From positions 1 to 18,498 of the forward strand of contig CABUAL010000005.1 in NCBI GenBank assembly GCA_902489515.1: 18,498 bases of DNA. Reading direction: 5' to 3'. This document shows positions 1 to 6,178 of the stretch, one piece after another. The notes under the pieces were generated by a model. It did not search any database and was not told the DNA's origin. It saw nothing but the letters and a program-made list of their open reading frames with translations. The position numbers were made by a program, and so were the translations under genes. This DNA comes from an uncultured Collinsella sp. (lineage in GTDB: Bacteria > Actinomycetota > Coriobacteriia > Coriobacteriales > Coriobacteriaceae). Position 1 is the stretch's first letter. Each line of letters begins with the position of its first letter.

Positions 1-273
1 CCTGTCCGCGCTGGGCTTGATCATCTTCGAGACGGCGCCGACCACGCAGCCGACCCCCAGGCCGGAAAGCCTCTTCTGCAGGTCGAAGCCCGTGACCCCG
101 GACTCGTACACGCACCTGGCCCTGGGGTCCACGGAACGGACCCACTCCGCGACGGCGCCGGCGTCGTAGCCGAAGGTCGCGGCACGTACCTCCCCGGTCA
201 TGACGTCGAGGGAGACTGCCTTTATCGAGCGGGCGTGGACGTCGAGGCCGACGAAGGTGGTAGTATCGAGCAT
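1..273 (-). CDS. IS110-family transposase, N-terminal part (cut by window edge)
   Basis: The gene reads leftwards and runs off the window, so only the first 91 residues are visible. The N-terminus has the RuvC-like DEDD layout of IS110-family recombinases: a GLDVHA motif at residues 9-14 supplying the first Asp, then YESG near residue 60 supplying the Glu. The remaining acidic residues and the C-terminal domain with the family's conserved Ser lie outside the window. The ATG is preceded by a GGAAGGGG purine run at a suitable distance. IS110 enzymes move their element with a bridge RNA encoded in the element's own noncoding end, and the spacer upstream of this gene is a candidate for it. Nothing visible suggests it is broken. 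Confidence 0.85.
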   Translation of the reverse strand, partial: MLDTTTFVGLDVHARSIKAVSLDVMTGEVRAATFGYDAGAVAEWVRSVDPRARCVYESGVTGFDLQKRLSGLGVGCVVGAVSKMIKPSADR

Positions 274-427
274 GGGAGCCCCTTCCATGAATGCGGCGTG
301 GCCGCCACGGTTGGATTAGACACTCACCATTGTCGGCCTAATCCGCGGTCTTTCATGCAGCAGGGGCTCTCAATGTTTTTATGTCCTGCTCATATCGTCT
401 GTGCCGGCAGTCTGGGATGTTCCTTGA
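274..427 (-). ncRNA. Candidate IS110 bridge RNA region / transposase leader
   Basis: On the minus strand this leader can fold into a branched structure. A closing helix pairs GAGCCCCT (362-369) with AGGGGCTC (276-283), which would bury the transposase ribosome site. Inside are a hairpin GGATTAG/CTAATCC (338-344 with 313-319) with an 18-nt loop, and a small CGTGG/CCACG hairpin (297-309). Bridge RNAs of IS110-group elements are encoded in this position and carry internal loops that read donor and target DNA. The loops cannot be matched to a target without the other element end, so this is a structural and positional guess. Confidence 0.4.
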
Positions 428-487
428 GGTAGTCATTGGGGACGTTCTTTAATGACTGGTCGTTTAAGAACGTCCCCAACGACTACC
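428..487. repeat. Palindromic intergenic repeat, 25-nt arms
   Basis: The arms start GGTAGTC and end GACTACC, and carry the core TTGGGGACGTTCTT and its complement around a 10-nt centre. There are two mismatches between the arms. The shape is that of a REP-like or small non-autonomous element; it codes for nothing. It lies immediately beside the IS110 end and four bases from the next palindrome. Confidence 0.75.
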
Positions 488-491
488 CAGA

Positions 492-559
492 ATGAGAGTG
501 GATAATCTCCCGTTTTTGGCCTATATCAGCGCTAAAAGTGGGAGATTATCCACTCTCAT
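492..559. repeat. Palindromic intergenic repeat, perfect 20-bp arms
   Basis: The arm at 492-511 is exactly complementary to 540-559 (it begins ATGAGAGTGG and ends ATCTCCC), with a 28-nt centre that itself extends the pairing imperfectly. The arm sequence is unrelated to the neighbouring palindrome at 428-487. It could act as a bidirectional terminator, but there is no clear T tract on either side. No gene is seen between here and the acetyltransferase start. Confidence 0.75.
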
Positions 560-707
560 CGAGCAAGTGTCCGAAAATCCGCCCTCATTCCTTCTTAGGA
601 CCCTCCGTCCCCGAGGATTCGAGGCTCGCCTGCCGAATGGTCGATGCGGCCGTCCTGCGTCCATGTCACACTCAGGGGTGGCCTGACCCAACTTGGAAGG
701 AGCCCCC

Positions 708-1358
708 ATGAGCCTTGACAACGTAACTCTGCGTGCCGCCACGCTCGATGACCTGGCCGGCATCGCCGCCATCTACAACCAGCTGTGGTGCAACACGCTG
801 CGCAACCGAGGCGACGTCGAAGCCGCCGATTTCTGTGCGCGCTTTAACATCGCCATGCAGCTGCAGCGCTCCCCCATCGCGCTCGTTGCCGAAGCTGAAG
901 GCCGCATCATCGCCGCTTGCTGCATCGGTATCTTCGAAGACGGCAAACCACGCACCAATCCCACGTGGGAGCCCTGCTACAACGAGATGTTCGTCCAGGC
1001 AACCGAGATGGCAAAGACCGCCGATGCCAAGCTCGAAGGCTCGCTCTTTGGCGATAGCCGCGAGAAGGCAACAGCCGACCGCTTTGCCGCCACGGGCAAC
1101 GAATATGCTCAGGGCCAGCTCAACCTGATCATCATCGTGCCCGAATGGCAGGGCAAGGGGCTCGGCCGTGCGCTCATCGACCTTGCGCGCGCCGAACTCG
1201 CCAAAGCCGGGTGCACCAAATTCTTCCTGATGAGCGACTGCAACTCCGACTGGCAGTTCTACGAGCACCTCAACATGAAGCGCATCTTGGAGGATCACAG
1301 CCAGGACACCGGCGACGGATTTATCGTCTATATGTACGGAGGCGACACGCAGGATTAA
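708..1358 (+). CDS. GNAT-family N-acetyltransferase
   Basis: A 216-residue protein of the Gcn5-related acetyltransferase superfamily, which transfers acetyl from acetyl-CoA to an amine; the substrate is unknown. The acetyl-CoA pyrophosphate loop is visible as QGKGLG at residues 148-153, after the strand NLIIIVPEW. The following helix and the later SDCNSDWQFYEHLNM stretch (176-190) match motif B, where the Tyr is a common general acid. The first ~60 residues (LRAATLDDLAGIAAIYNQ) are the usual first strand and helix. I chose ATG 708 because GGAAGGAG sits just before it; a TTG 15 bases upstream overlaps that site. It stands alone, flanked by repeats and broken genes. An inverted repeat AGGCGACA/TGTCGCCT (1340-1372) spans the stop but lacks a T run. 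Confidence 0.85.
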   Translation: MSLDNVTLRAATLDDLAGIAAIYNQLWCNTLRNRGDVEAADFCARFNIAMQLQRSPIALVAEAEGRIIAACCIGIFEDGKPRTNPTWEPCYNEMFVQATEMAKTADAKLEGSLFGDSREKATADRFAATGNEYAQGQLNLIIIVPEWQGKGLGRALIDLARAELAKAGCTKFFLMSDCNSDWQFYEHLNMKRILEDHSQDTGDGFIVYMYGGDTQD

Positions 1359-1402
1359 CTTGCATGTCGCCTCACGGGCTTTCTACAAGACGGCCCAAAC
1401 CA

Positions 1403-2008
1403 TCAACCAAGACGAGTCAACAAGGCGCGCTCTCCTCGGCAGCAAGGGCATTCGTGCTGTAACGAGTGGTGGAGATGGCCACGCTTGCACACAACTGTCT
1501 CGGATAGATAGCGGTCGAGCAGGCGCGCCCATGTGCGTGCGTCAAGACGCTCCTCCGCCCTGCCATACAGCGATCGACGGAGTGCCTCGCCCATAATGCC
1601 GCTAAAATCATCGAGCTCAAGAGCGTACTTTGGGACAACGTATCCGACCAACGTCCCCACAAACGGGCTGTGCCCATTACACACGCAGCTGTTTATCAAT
1701 GGTGCAGGCGGAATGTCATCGTCGTCCAGGTCAAATATGTCCAAGTCCAGCTCACCAGAAGCGTATGGGTGTATTCCGCGGTTAAGCATCTTAAAGATAT
1801 GGACCGCGAGTCCAAAGTCATCCGTCTGTGGCGTAAACACGGGGGCATTCGTGGACGCTGCCAAGCTCTCGAAATCGCTGATGCCGGCTATCTCCATGAG
1901 TTGAAGCACCTCGGGGGCAATATAGCCGGGAGCGGCGCACGCAGTCCTATGTGTCACATCCGAAAGCGTAAAGCTATACGAGCGCCTTGATGGTATCCAT
2001 GCCCGCAT
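1403..2008 (-). pseudogene. Protein kinase C-lobe fragment, 5' truncated
   Basis: The readable frame holds only the back half of a Ser/Thr-kinase-like domain. An activation-segment end APGYIAPEVL is followed by DDFGLAVHIFKML and HPYASG, as in the alpha-F region of kinases linked to VWA/phosphatase modules, then RLDARTWARLLDRYL like the final kinase helix. The C-terminus has a CKRGH...CPCC pattern suggesting a zinc ribbon. The N-lobe, its Lys, the HRD catalytic loop and the DFG are absent: upstream the frame runs into an unrelated fragment and then the aguA terminator. No ribosome site precedes its first ATG. I read it as a remnant. A degenerate full gene broken by a frameshift near 1990 is less likely, since the upstream frame does not look like an N-lobe. 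Confidence 0.65.
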
Positions 2009-2144
2009 GCGCCGAAGCCTCGCAACCCTTCTGCCCGTTGAGCACGCACTCGAGCAGCGTATCGTATGCGCGCTGGGCTTCGGGGGCCAGGTACGCCCTG
2101 TTAAACATGCCCTCGGGTCGCACGTTTCCCTTCGAGTCGATCAT
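1974..2144 (-). pseudogene. Short N-terminal gene fragment abutting the kinase remnant
   Basis: A 56-residue frame beginning MIDSKGNV, with PEAQRAYDTLLECVLNG, ending at a TAG just inside the kinase fragment, in another frame. The AYDxLLxCV pattern reminds me of the start of bacterial transglutaminase-like or extracytoplasmic proteins, but this is weak. The frame is open further upstream only through the aguA terminator, so a start near 2144 is the latest sensible one, with just a GGGG run before it. Its end overlaps the kinase frame by about 35 bases, as expected at a deletion junction joining two unrelated genes. Confidence 0.4.
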
Positions 2145-2231
2145 ATAAGGCCCCAATCTGTTTGGTTTCCCCAGATTGTGTGCCCGCACACCCAAGCCGC
2201 ACGGCCCGCCGTTCAGCTGAAACCACCACAC

Positions 2232-2266
2232 AAAAAGTCCGCCGACCATTGAAGTCGGCGGACTTT
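2232..2266 (-). terminator. Intrinsic terminator of aguA (left copy)
   Basis: A perfect 13-bp stem (2234-2246 with 2254-2266, AAAGTCCGCCGAC arm) with a 7-nt loop. Read on the minus strand it is followed by a T tract, about 40 bases after the aguA stop. Confidence 0.85.
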
Positions 2267-2304
2267 CGCGTGCGGACAATCAAGCACTGTTCACCATGGA
2301 ACTG

Positions 2305-3426
2305 CTATTTACAGCGCGCCTTGGGCTGCTGCTGGGTGATGCAGTGGATGTTGCCGCCACCATAGATGACCTCGCGCGTCATGATGCCGATGACCTCGCG
2401 ATCCGGATAGGCGGCTTGGATATCCTTGAGTGCCTGGGCATCGTTAGGGTCGCCAAACTGTGGCACCAGCACCGCCCCGTTGATGGGCAAGAAGTTGAGG
2501 TAGCTGGGCTCAAAGGCGTCCTCGGGAGTACGCGGCAGCACACCCTCGACCGGATCGATGGTCGATGCCTCCTCCTCGGTCATATATACCGAGGTCGCAG
2601 GCATAATCACCTTGTGGATCTTGAGCTTGCGGCCACGGGCATCCGTCGTCTCGGAAAGCGTCTTATACGCCTCTTGGCACTCCTTGTAGAACTTATGGTT
2701 GGGATCATCGGTCCACATGCAGCAGACCTCGCCGGGCGCACTAAAGCATGCGACGTCGTCCACGTGCCCGTTGGTCTCAAACGGGTCGATGCCATCCTTG
2801 ATCCAAATGACCTTCTCGATGCCCAGGTACTCGGCAAGCTTCTCCTCGATCTGCTCCTTGGTGTACTGGGGATTGCGGTCCTCATTGAGCAGGCACATCT
2901 CGGTAGTCACCACGGTGCCCTGGCCGTCGCAGTTAAACGAGCCACCCTCGAGGATATAATCCTCGGGACGATAGCGGTTAACCTGCTCGAGCTGTGCCAC
3001 CTGCAGGCCAATGGAAGCGTCCTTGTCCCACGGGAAATACAGGCCGTCAATGAAACCGCCGTAAGCATTAAAGTGGAAGTGCGAAAGAGCAACCTCACCA
3101 TTGTCATTAACGAGGAACGCCGGGCCGGGGTCGCGAATCCAGCTGTCGTTGTACTCCATGTGGATAACGCGCACGTTCTCAACGCCGTCGAAGATCTCAC
3201 ACACCGCGGGGAAGTCTTCAGTGTTGACGCCCACAGTGATGGGCTGAAAACGTGCAACGGTCTTAATAATCTCGGTAAAGACCTTTTGCGCCGGCTTGGC
3301 ACCACAGCGCCACACATCCGAGCGATGCGGCCACAAAATCCAGGTGCGCTCCTGCTCTTCGTACTCGCCGGGCATGTAGAATCCGTCCTTCTTTGGCGTA
3401 GACTCGCTCTCGTAAATGGTCTTCAT
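2305..3426 (-). CDS. aguA: Agmatine deiminase (first copy)
   Basis: A 373-residue cytoplasmic enzyme hydrolysing agmatine to N-carbamoylputrescine and ammonia; the length is normal for the family. The pentein-fold active site is complete. It comprises NDSWIRDPGP with Asp94 and Arg98, FHFNAYGG (117-124), EGGSFNCDGQGT with Glu160, ETNGHVDD with His221 and Asp223, and the C-terminal GGGNIHCITQQ with nucleophile Cys362. The conserved CLL..DRNPQ loop (178-187) is intact. Many homologues read HVDN where this reads HVDD. AGGAG sits at a good distance before the ATG. It is monocistronic: a strong terminator follows and a LuxR regulator is divergent upstream, a likely controller. A 10-bp stem abuts the ribosome site. 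It is separated by about 9.5 kb from the second copy with the rest of the pathway. Confidence 0.95.
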   Translation of the reverse strand: MKTIYESESTPKKDGFYMPGEYEEQERTWILWPHRSDVWRCGAKPAQKVFTEIIKTVARFQPITVGVNTEDFPAVCEIFDGVENVRVIHMEYNDSWIRDPGPAFLVNDNGEVALSHFHFNAYGGFIDGLYFPWDKDASIGLQVAQLEQVNRYRPEDYILEGGSFNCDGQGTVVTTEMCLLNEDRNPQYTKEQIEEKLAEYLGIEKVIWIKDGIDPFETNGHVDDVACFSAPGEVCCMWTDDPNHKFYKECQEAYKTLSETTDARGRKLKIHKVIMPATSVYMTEEEASTIDPVEGVLPRTPEDAFEPSYLNFLPINGAVLVPQFGDPNDAQALKDIQAAYPDREVIGIMTREVIYGGGNIHCITQQQPKARCK

Positions 3427-3437
3427 TTCAAGCTCCT

Positions 3438-3487
3438 AAATCTCGGTGCTTTTGCTTGACGAGACCATGATGCGGCCGCACCGAGAT
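3438..3487 (-). promoter_or_regulatory. Leader hairpin just before the aguA ribosome site
   Basis: ATCTCGGTGC (3440-3449) pairs perfectly with GCACCGAGAT (3478-3487) across 28 nt. On the aguA transcript the stem ends a few bases before AGGAG. It could be an mRNA control element or a DNA operator; the sequence alone cannot tell. Confidence 0.45.
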
Positions 3488-3523
3488 GTTCTCAATGGTC
3501 CCTCGAGCCCCTTTCAGCGACCG

Positions 3524-3533
3524 ACGGTATACC
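3524..3533. promoter_or_regulatory. Possible operator ACGGTATACC in the aguA/luxR gap
   Basis: It contains the 8-bp palindrome GGTATACC in the divergent promoter region. The nine bases ACGGTATAC recur at 17372-17380 in the ptcA/luxR divergent region. A chance match is possible. Confidence 0.25.
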
Positions 3534-3604
3534 ATTCGCTGACCTAAAGTTCTATTCAGGCCGAGAACATGACATACTGGGTTCCACAATGGAAAGGATG
3601 CCCT

Positions 3605-4408
3605 ATGCCCCCATGCAATAAACAGCAGACTATTGAGTTGGACAGTACGACCTGGACTGCTCTCAACGAGCTCGCGCTTGCAATCCACGCATCACACGGT
3701 GTCGATAAGCTGCAAAAGGAGACCCTCGAGGGAACGACAGGGCTCGTGCCCCATCGGATCGCCATGTTCGACCTGATCGAGGCGGCGGGCAGTGATGCCC
3801 CACGCTACGTCCACCCCGCAAGCAGCGGAATGGACGACCGCGCACTGAGCGACTACTACAACCGCTACGCCGCGATGGACTATACAACATGGAGCTTTGA
3901 CTTACATAAGGTCGGCGTCTACCGCGACCTCGACCTCGTCGACATCGAGCGACGCGATGCCACGCCCATCTATCGCAAATGGATGGAACCGCAGGGCGTC
4001 TACTTTGGCTGTACGGCCACGCTCGCGCACAACGACAGCCCGCTAGGAAGCATCACCCTGTTTCGTGAACGCACGGCCGGAGACTTCACCGACACCGAGC
4101 TCGCAATCCTGCTCGAAGTCGCTCGGCACGCGAGCCTCGCGCTCGCCAACCTCTATCCTCGGGGCATTAAACTCACCCAGACAGAAGACACAAACCAGCT
4201 AAATGCTTTCATTACAGAACACAATATCCAACCGCGCGAAGCCGAAGTCATGCGGCTCATGCTCGACGGCAAAACGAACAAACAGATGGCAAACGAGCTA
4301 TTCATAAGCGAGTCAACCGTCAAGAAGCATGTCAACGCCATCTATCGCAAGCTCGGCGTCAGCAACCGCCTGGGCCTCATGACTGCCACGCAAAACATCC
4401 CGCGATAA
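3605..4408 (+). CDS. LuxR-family transcriptional regulator with GAF-like sensor region
   Basis: A 267-residue soluble regulator. The C-terminal helix-turn-helix spans about 208-260: [20 protein letters not shown] then [20 protein letters not shown], the classic LuxR/NarL four-helix unit with its dimerising last helix. Residues 12-185 look like a GAF-type ligand-binding fold: alternating strands and helices ending in [20 protein letters not shown]. There are no membrane segments or signal peptide, and no receiver-domain Asp pattern. I chose ATG 3605 because GGAAAGGA lies 7 bases before it; an in-frame ATG at 3569 has no such site. Divergence from aguA suggests it senses agmatine or a related signal and controls aguA; this is inference from position. 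Confidence 0.85.
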   Translation: MPPCNKQQTIELDSTTWTALNELALAIHASHGVDKLQKETLEGTTGLVPHRIAMFDLIEAAGSDAPRYVHPASSGMDDRALSDYYNRYAAMDYTTWSFDLHKVGVYRDLDLVDIERRDATPIYRKWMEPQGVYFGCTATLAHNDSPLGSITLFRERTAGDFTDTELAILLEVARHASLALANLYPRGIKLTQTEDTNQLNAFITEHNIQPREAEVMRLMLDGKTNKQMANELFISESTVKKHVNAIYRKLGVSNRLGLMTATQNIPR

Positions 4409-4413
4409 AAAAG

Positions 4414-4443
4414 GGTGCCCTCCATGCAGAGAACGCCCTTCGA
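4414..4443 (+). terminator. Weak terminator after the soluble luxR
   Basis: An AAGGGTG/CGCCCTT stem (7 bp, one G-U pair) starts a few bases after the stop, followed by a broken T-rich stretch. It may serve transcripts from both sides. Confidence 0.4.
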
Positions 4444-4484
4444 TTTCGCCATTTGAATTAGTGTCGGCTCTGGCTCAAAGAGTA

Positions 4485-4510
4485 GACAGGTTTATTTTGG
4501 CAGGTTTTAT
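4485..4510 (+). repeat. 26-nt dispersed repeat, copy 1
   Basis: It begins GACAGGTTTATTTTGG and ends GGTTTTAT, identical over 26 bases to the last 26 bases of the window (18473-18498). At the other copy this sequence is the 3' half of a terminator hairpin. Here the matching 5' arm is missing, so this copy looks truncated. Confidence 0.75.
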
Positions 4511-4524
4511 CTGGGCAAATGTCA

Positions 4525-4559
4525 ACCGCCGCGAGGGAGCTGCCTTCCCTCGCGGCGGT
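4525..4559. terminator. Perfect 14-bp GC-rich hairpin
   Basis: ACCGCCGCGAGGGA (4525-4538) is exactly complementary to 4546-4559, with a 7-nt loop. The bases after it (CTTCT on plus) form only a poor T tract. It is probably a terminator-like or REP-like element between convergent genes. Confidence 0.5.
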
Positions 4560-4575
4560 CTTCTAGCAGAAAAAC

Positions 4576-4696
4576 CAAGTGAGTAGGCTTTTTGTAGGAG
4601 ACCAAGCACGCCCCAAAACGCCACAGCTCTGACCTGCGGTTTTATTGAGTATTTGTTGCGATGTGCTCGGCATATCCAAATAAGTCTACTCACTTG
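4576..4696. repeat. MITE-like element with 15-bp terminal inverted repeats
   Basis: CAAGTGAGTAGGCTT at the left end and its complement (one mismatch) at 4682-4696 bound a 121-bp AT-richer segment with no credible coding. Size and ends fit a miniature inverted-repeat element. No clear target duplication is visible. It lies in the gap between the soluble luxR and the ATPase gene. Confidence 0.5.
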
Positions 4697-4719
4697 CATC
4701 TAAGACGCACCAGATAGGC

Positions 4720-4758
4720 AAAAACCGCCGCAAAAAGGGGGCCGGTTCCCTTCGCGGC
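4720..4758 (-). terminator. Terminator of the DUF4143-type ATPase gene
   Basis: On the minus strand a two-part stem (GCCGC/GCGGC at 4754-4758 with 4727-4731; AAGGG/CCCTT inside) precedes a T run, about 20 bases after the stop. Confidence 0.6.
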
Positions 4759-4780
4759 AGCCGTTAATACGCCGAGCTTG

Positions 4781-5950
4781 TTATCGTAAAAGCCAATCAC
4801 GCGCCGAAACCACACTACAGTCTTTCGACTCATACGTTGAGTCCACGCGGGCCACAACATAGCGCGCATCTTTTGCAATGTCGATCTCATCGCATACAGT
4901 CTGTAGATGGCGGGCGTACTTATCGTGATACGTTCTGGATGATTTTATTTCGATAGCCTTGGGACTCCCTGAGTTTGTACAGTCGAGCAAATCGATTTCA
5001 CGCTTGCTGTCGTCCCTATAGAAATACAGCTCGGGATTCTCGCCCACGTTGAGATGGCTCTTCGCCGTTTCGGAAACGATGAGGTTTTCGAAAACGGCCC
5101 CCAGATAAGGGCTCTCCAATAGTTGCTCCAGTGATCCAATTTTGAGCAAGTAGCAGAGCAGCCCCGTGTCGTAAAAATAGAGCTTGGGCGTTTTAGTTAG
5201 ACGCTTCTTGGCATTTGCATAATAGGGCTGCAGCGAAAACGTCAGGTAGCTCTGCTCCAGGATGGACAACCAGCTTTTAATGGTCGATACGCTCACGCCC
5301 GTATCTCGAGAAAGCGAGGATATATTGATGAGGGCACCGACGCTCTGAGCAATTATGGACAGAAACTTATGAAACTCCGCCTTATTGCGCACATCAAGCA
5401 AGCCCACAACATCGCGCTCAACATAGGTATCGATATAGCTGGGAAAATAAACCGAGGACGGCATTCCGGCGGAACGCAGGCGAGGGTATCCCCCTTCGAG
5501 CGCGAACAAATCCACTTCCAGCTGCCCCTGCTGGCCCCTCTCCGCTTCTCGAAACGATAATGGCAGCAATTTTAAGATCCCGACTCGCCCGGCAAGAGAC
5601 TGCCCGATGCTTTTCATCATCAAAAAGTTTTGCGAGCCTGTAAGGATGTATTGACCGGCGTCTCCCCGCTCATCCGAAACAACCTGGATCATTGAAAACA
5701 AATCCGGGGCGTATTGCGCCTCATCGATGATGAGTCCGCCCTTTCGGTTGCGGATAAAACTCACCGGATCCTCCAAGGCCGCGCGCCTCGTTTGAGGGTC
5801 CTCAAGCGTGACGTAGGAATAGTCGGGAAAGGCATGCCGAACCAGCGTAGACTTACCACTCTGCCTAGGCCCTGTCAACGACACAACAGGAAACCAGCCT
5901 GCCATGCGAATGAGCAACTCATGCAAATCCCTGTTAATGAACTCAGCCAT
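4781..5950 (-). CDS. AAA+ ATPase with DUF4143 domain
   Basis: A 389-residue protein of the common prokaryotic AAA_14/DUF4143 ATPases, whose cellular role is poorly defined. Walker A is GPRQSGKST (27-35), Walker B is LIIDEAQ (about 73-79), and a sensor-like ILTGSQNF follows. The C-terminal half has a winged-helix stretch (INISSLSRDTGVSVSTIKSW) and the DUF4143 pattern FENLIVSETAK, YFYRDDSKREIDLL and IEIKSS. The last two resemble a PD-(D/E)XK nuclease core (D, then E-x-K), often inactive in this family. I chose the ATG at 5950 with AAGGGGCG before it; an upstream in-frame start would run through the tandem repeats. It stands alone between two terminators. Such proteins often sit in variable regions. 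Confidence 0.85.
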   Translation of the reverse strand: MAEFINRDLHELLIRMAGWFPVVSLTGPRQSGKSTLVRHAFPDYSYVTLEDPQTRRAALEDPVSFIRNRKGGLIIDEAQYAPDLFSMIQVVSDERGDAGQYILTGSQNFLMMKSIGQSLAGRVGILKLLPLSFREAERGQQGQLEVDLFALEGGYPRLRSAGMPSSVYFPSYIDTYVERDVVGLLDVRNKAEFHKFLSIIAQSVGALINISSLSRDTGVSVSTIKSWLSILEQSYLTFSLQPYYANAKKRLTKTPKLYFYDTGLLCYLLKIGSLEQLLESPYLGAVFENLIVSETAKSHLNVGENPELYFYRDDSKREIDLLDCTNSGSPKAIEIKSSRTYHDKYARHLQTVCDEIDIAKDARYVVARVDSTYESKDCSVVSARDWLLR

Positions 5951-5975
5951 ATCAACGCCCCTTATTACGCTGTTA

Positions 5976-6037
5976 CCATAATCGAATAGTTTCATTCTCC
6001 ATAATCTTATAGTAGCGTTTACCATAATCTTATAGTA
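5976..6037. repeat. Three 23-bp tandem repeats upstream of the ATPase gene
   Basis: Units start at 5976, 5999 and 6022, each with CCATAATC then a/t-rich ATAGT. The last two share CCATAATCTTATAGTA; the first differs at two bases in the core. The exact 23-bp spacing, about two helix turns, places the repeats on one DNA face. They end about 26 bases before the ATPase start, where an operator for autoregulation would sit. Confidence 0.7.
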
Positions 6038-6084
6038 ACCCAGTTCAAAAGCATTATTTATAGAGCCGAAATCTCAGACCCTAA

Positions 6085-6130
6085 ATAACAAAAGCCACCA
6101 CAATGGGGGCTGTCCCCATTGTGGTGGCTT
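6085..6130 (-). terminator. Strong terminator of the MATE gene
   Basis: A perfect 17-bp stem (6092-6108 with 6114-6130, arm AAGCCACCACAATGGGG) with a 5-nt loop. Read on the minus strand it is followed by TTTTGTTATTT, about 50 bases after the stop codon. Confidence 0.85.
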
Positions 6131-6178
6131 GCAGGCGAGTTAACTTGTTCGACTATCGTACGCCAGCCATGTCCGAGC

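Larger units (their letters stand above)
1..427 (-). mobile_element. Partial IS110-type insertion sequence with 5' noncoding end
   Basis: This comprises the transposase start plus about 150 bases of upstream noncoding DNA. The outer boundary at 427 is inferred: beyond it begins a palindromic element of a different kind. IS110 elements lack classical terminal inverted repeats, so the exact junction cannot be read here. The position beside a palindrome fits the habit of some IS110/IS1111 members of inserting at REP-like repeats. Confidence 0.55.

Noticed and set aside
1340..1372. AGGCGACA/TGTCGCCT inverted repeat as terminator of the acetyltransferase gene
   Set aside because: Only 8 bp with a 17-base loop and no following T tract; mentioned with the gene but too weak for its own entry.
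2296..3459. Plus-strand open frame of 387 codons opposite aguA
   Set aside because: Antisense shadow; the minus-strand frame carries the full agmatine deiminase motif set.
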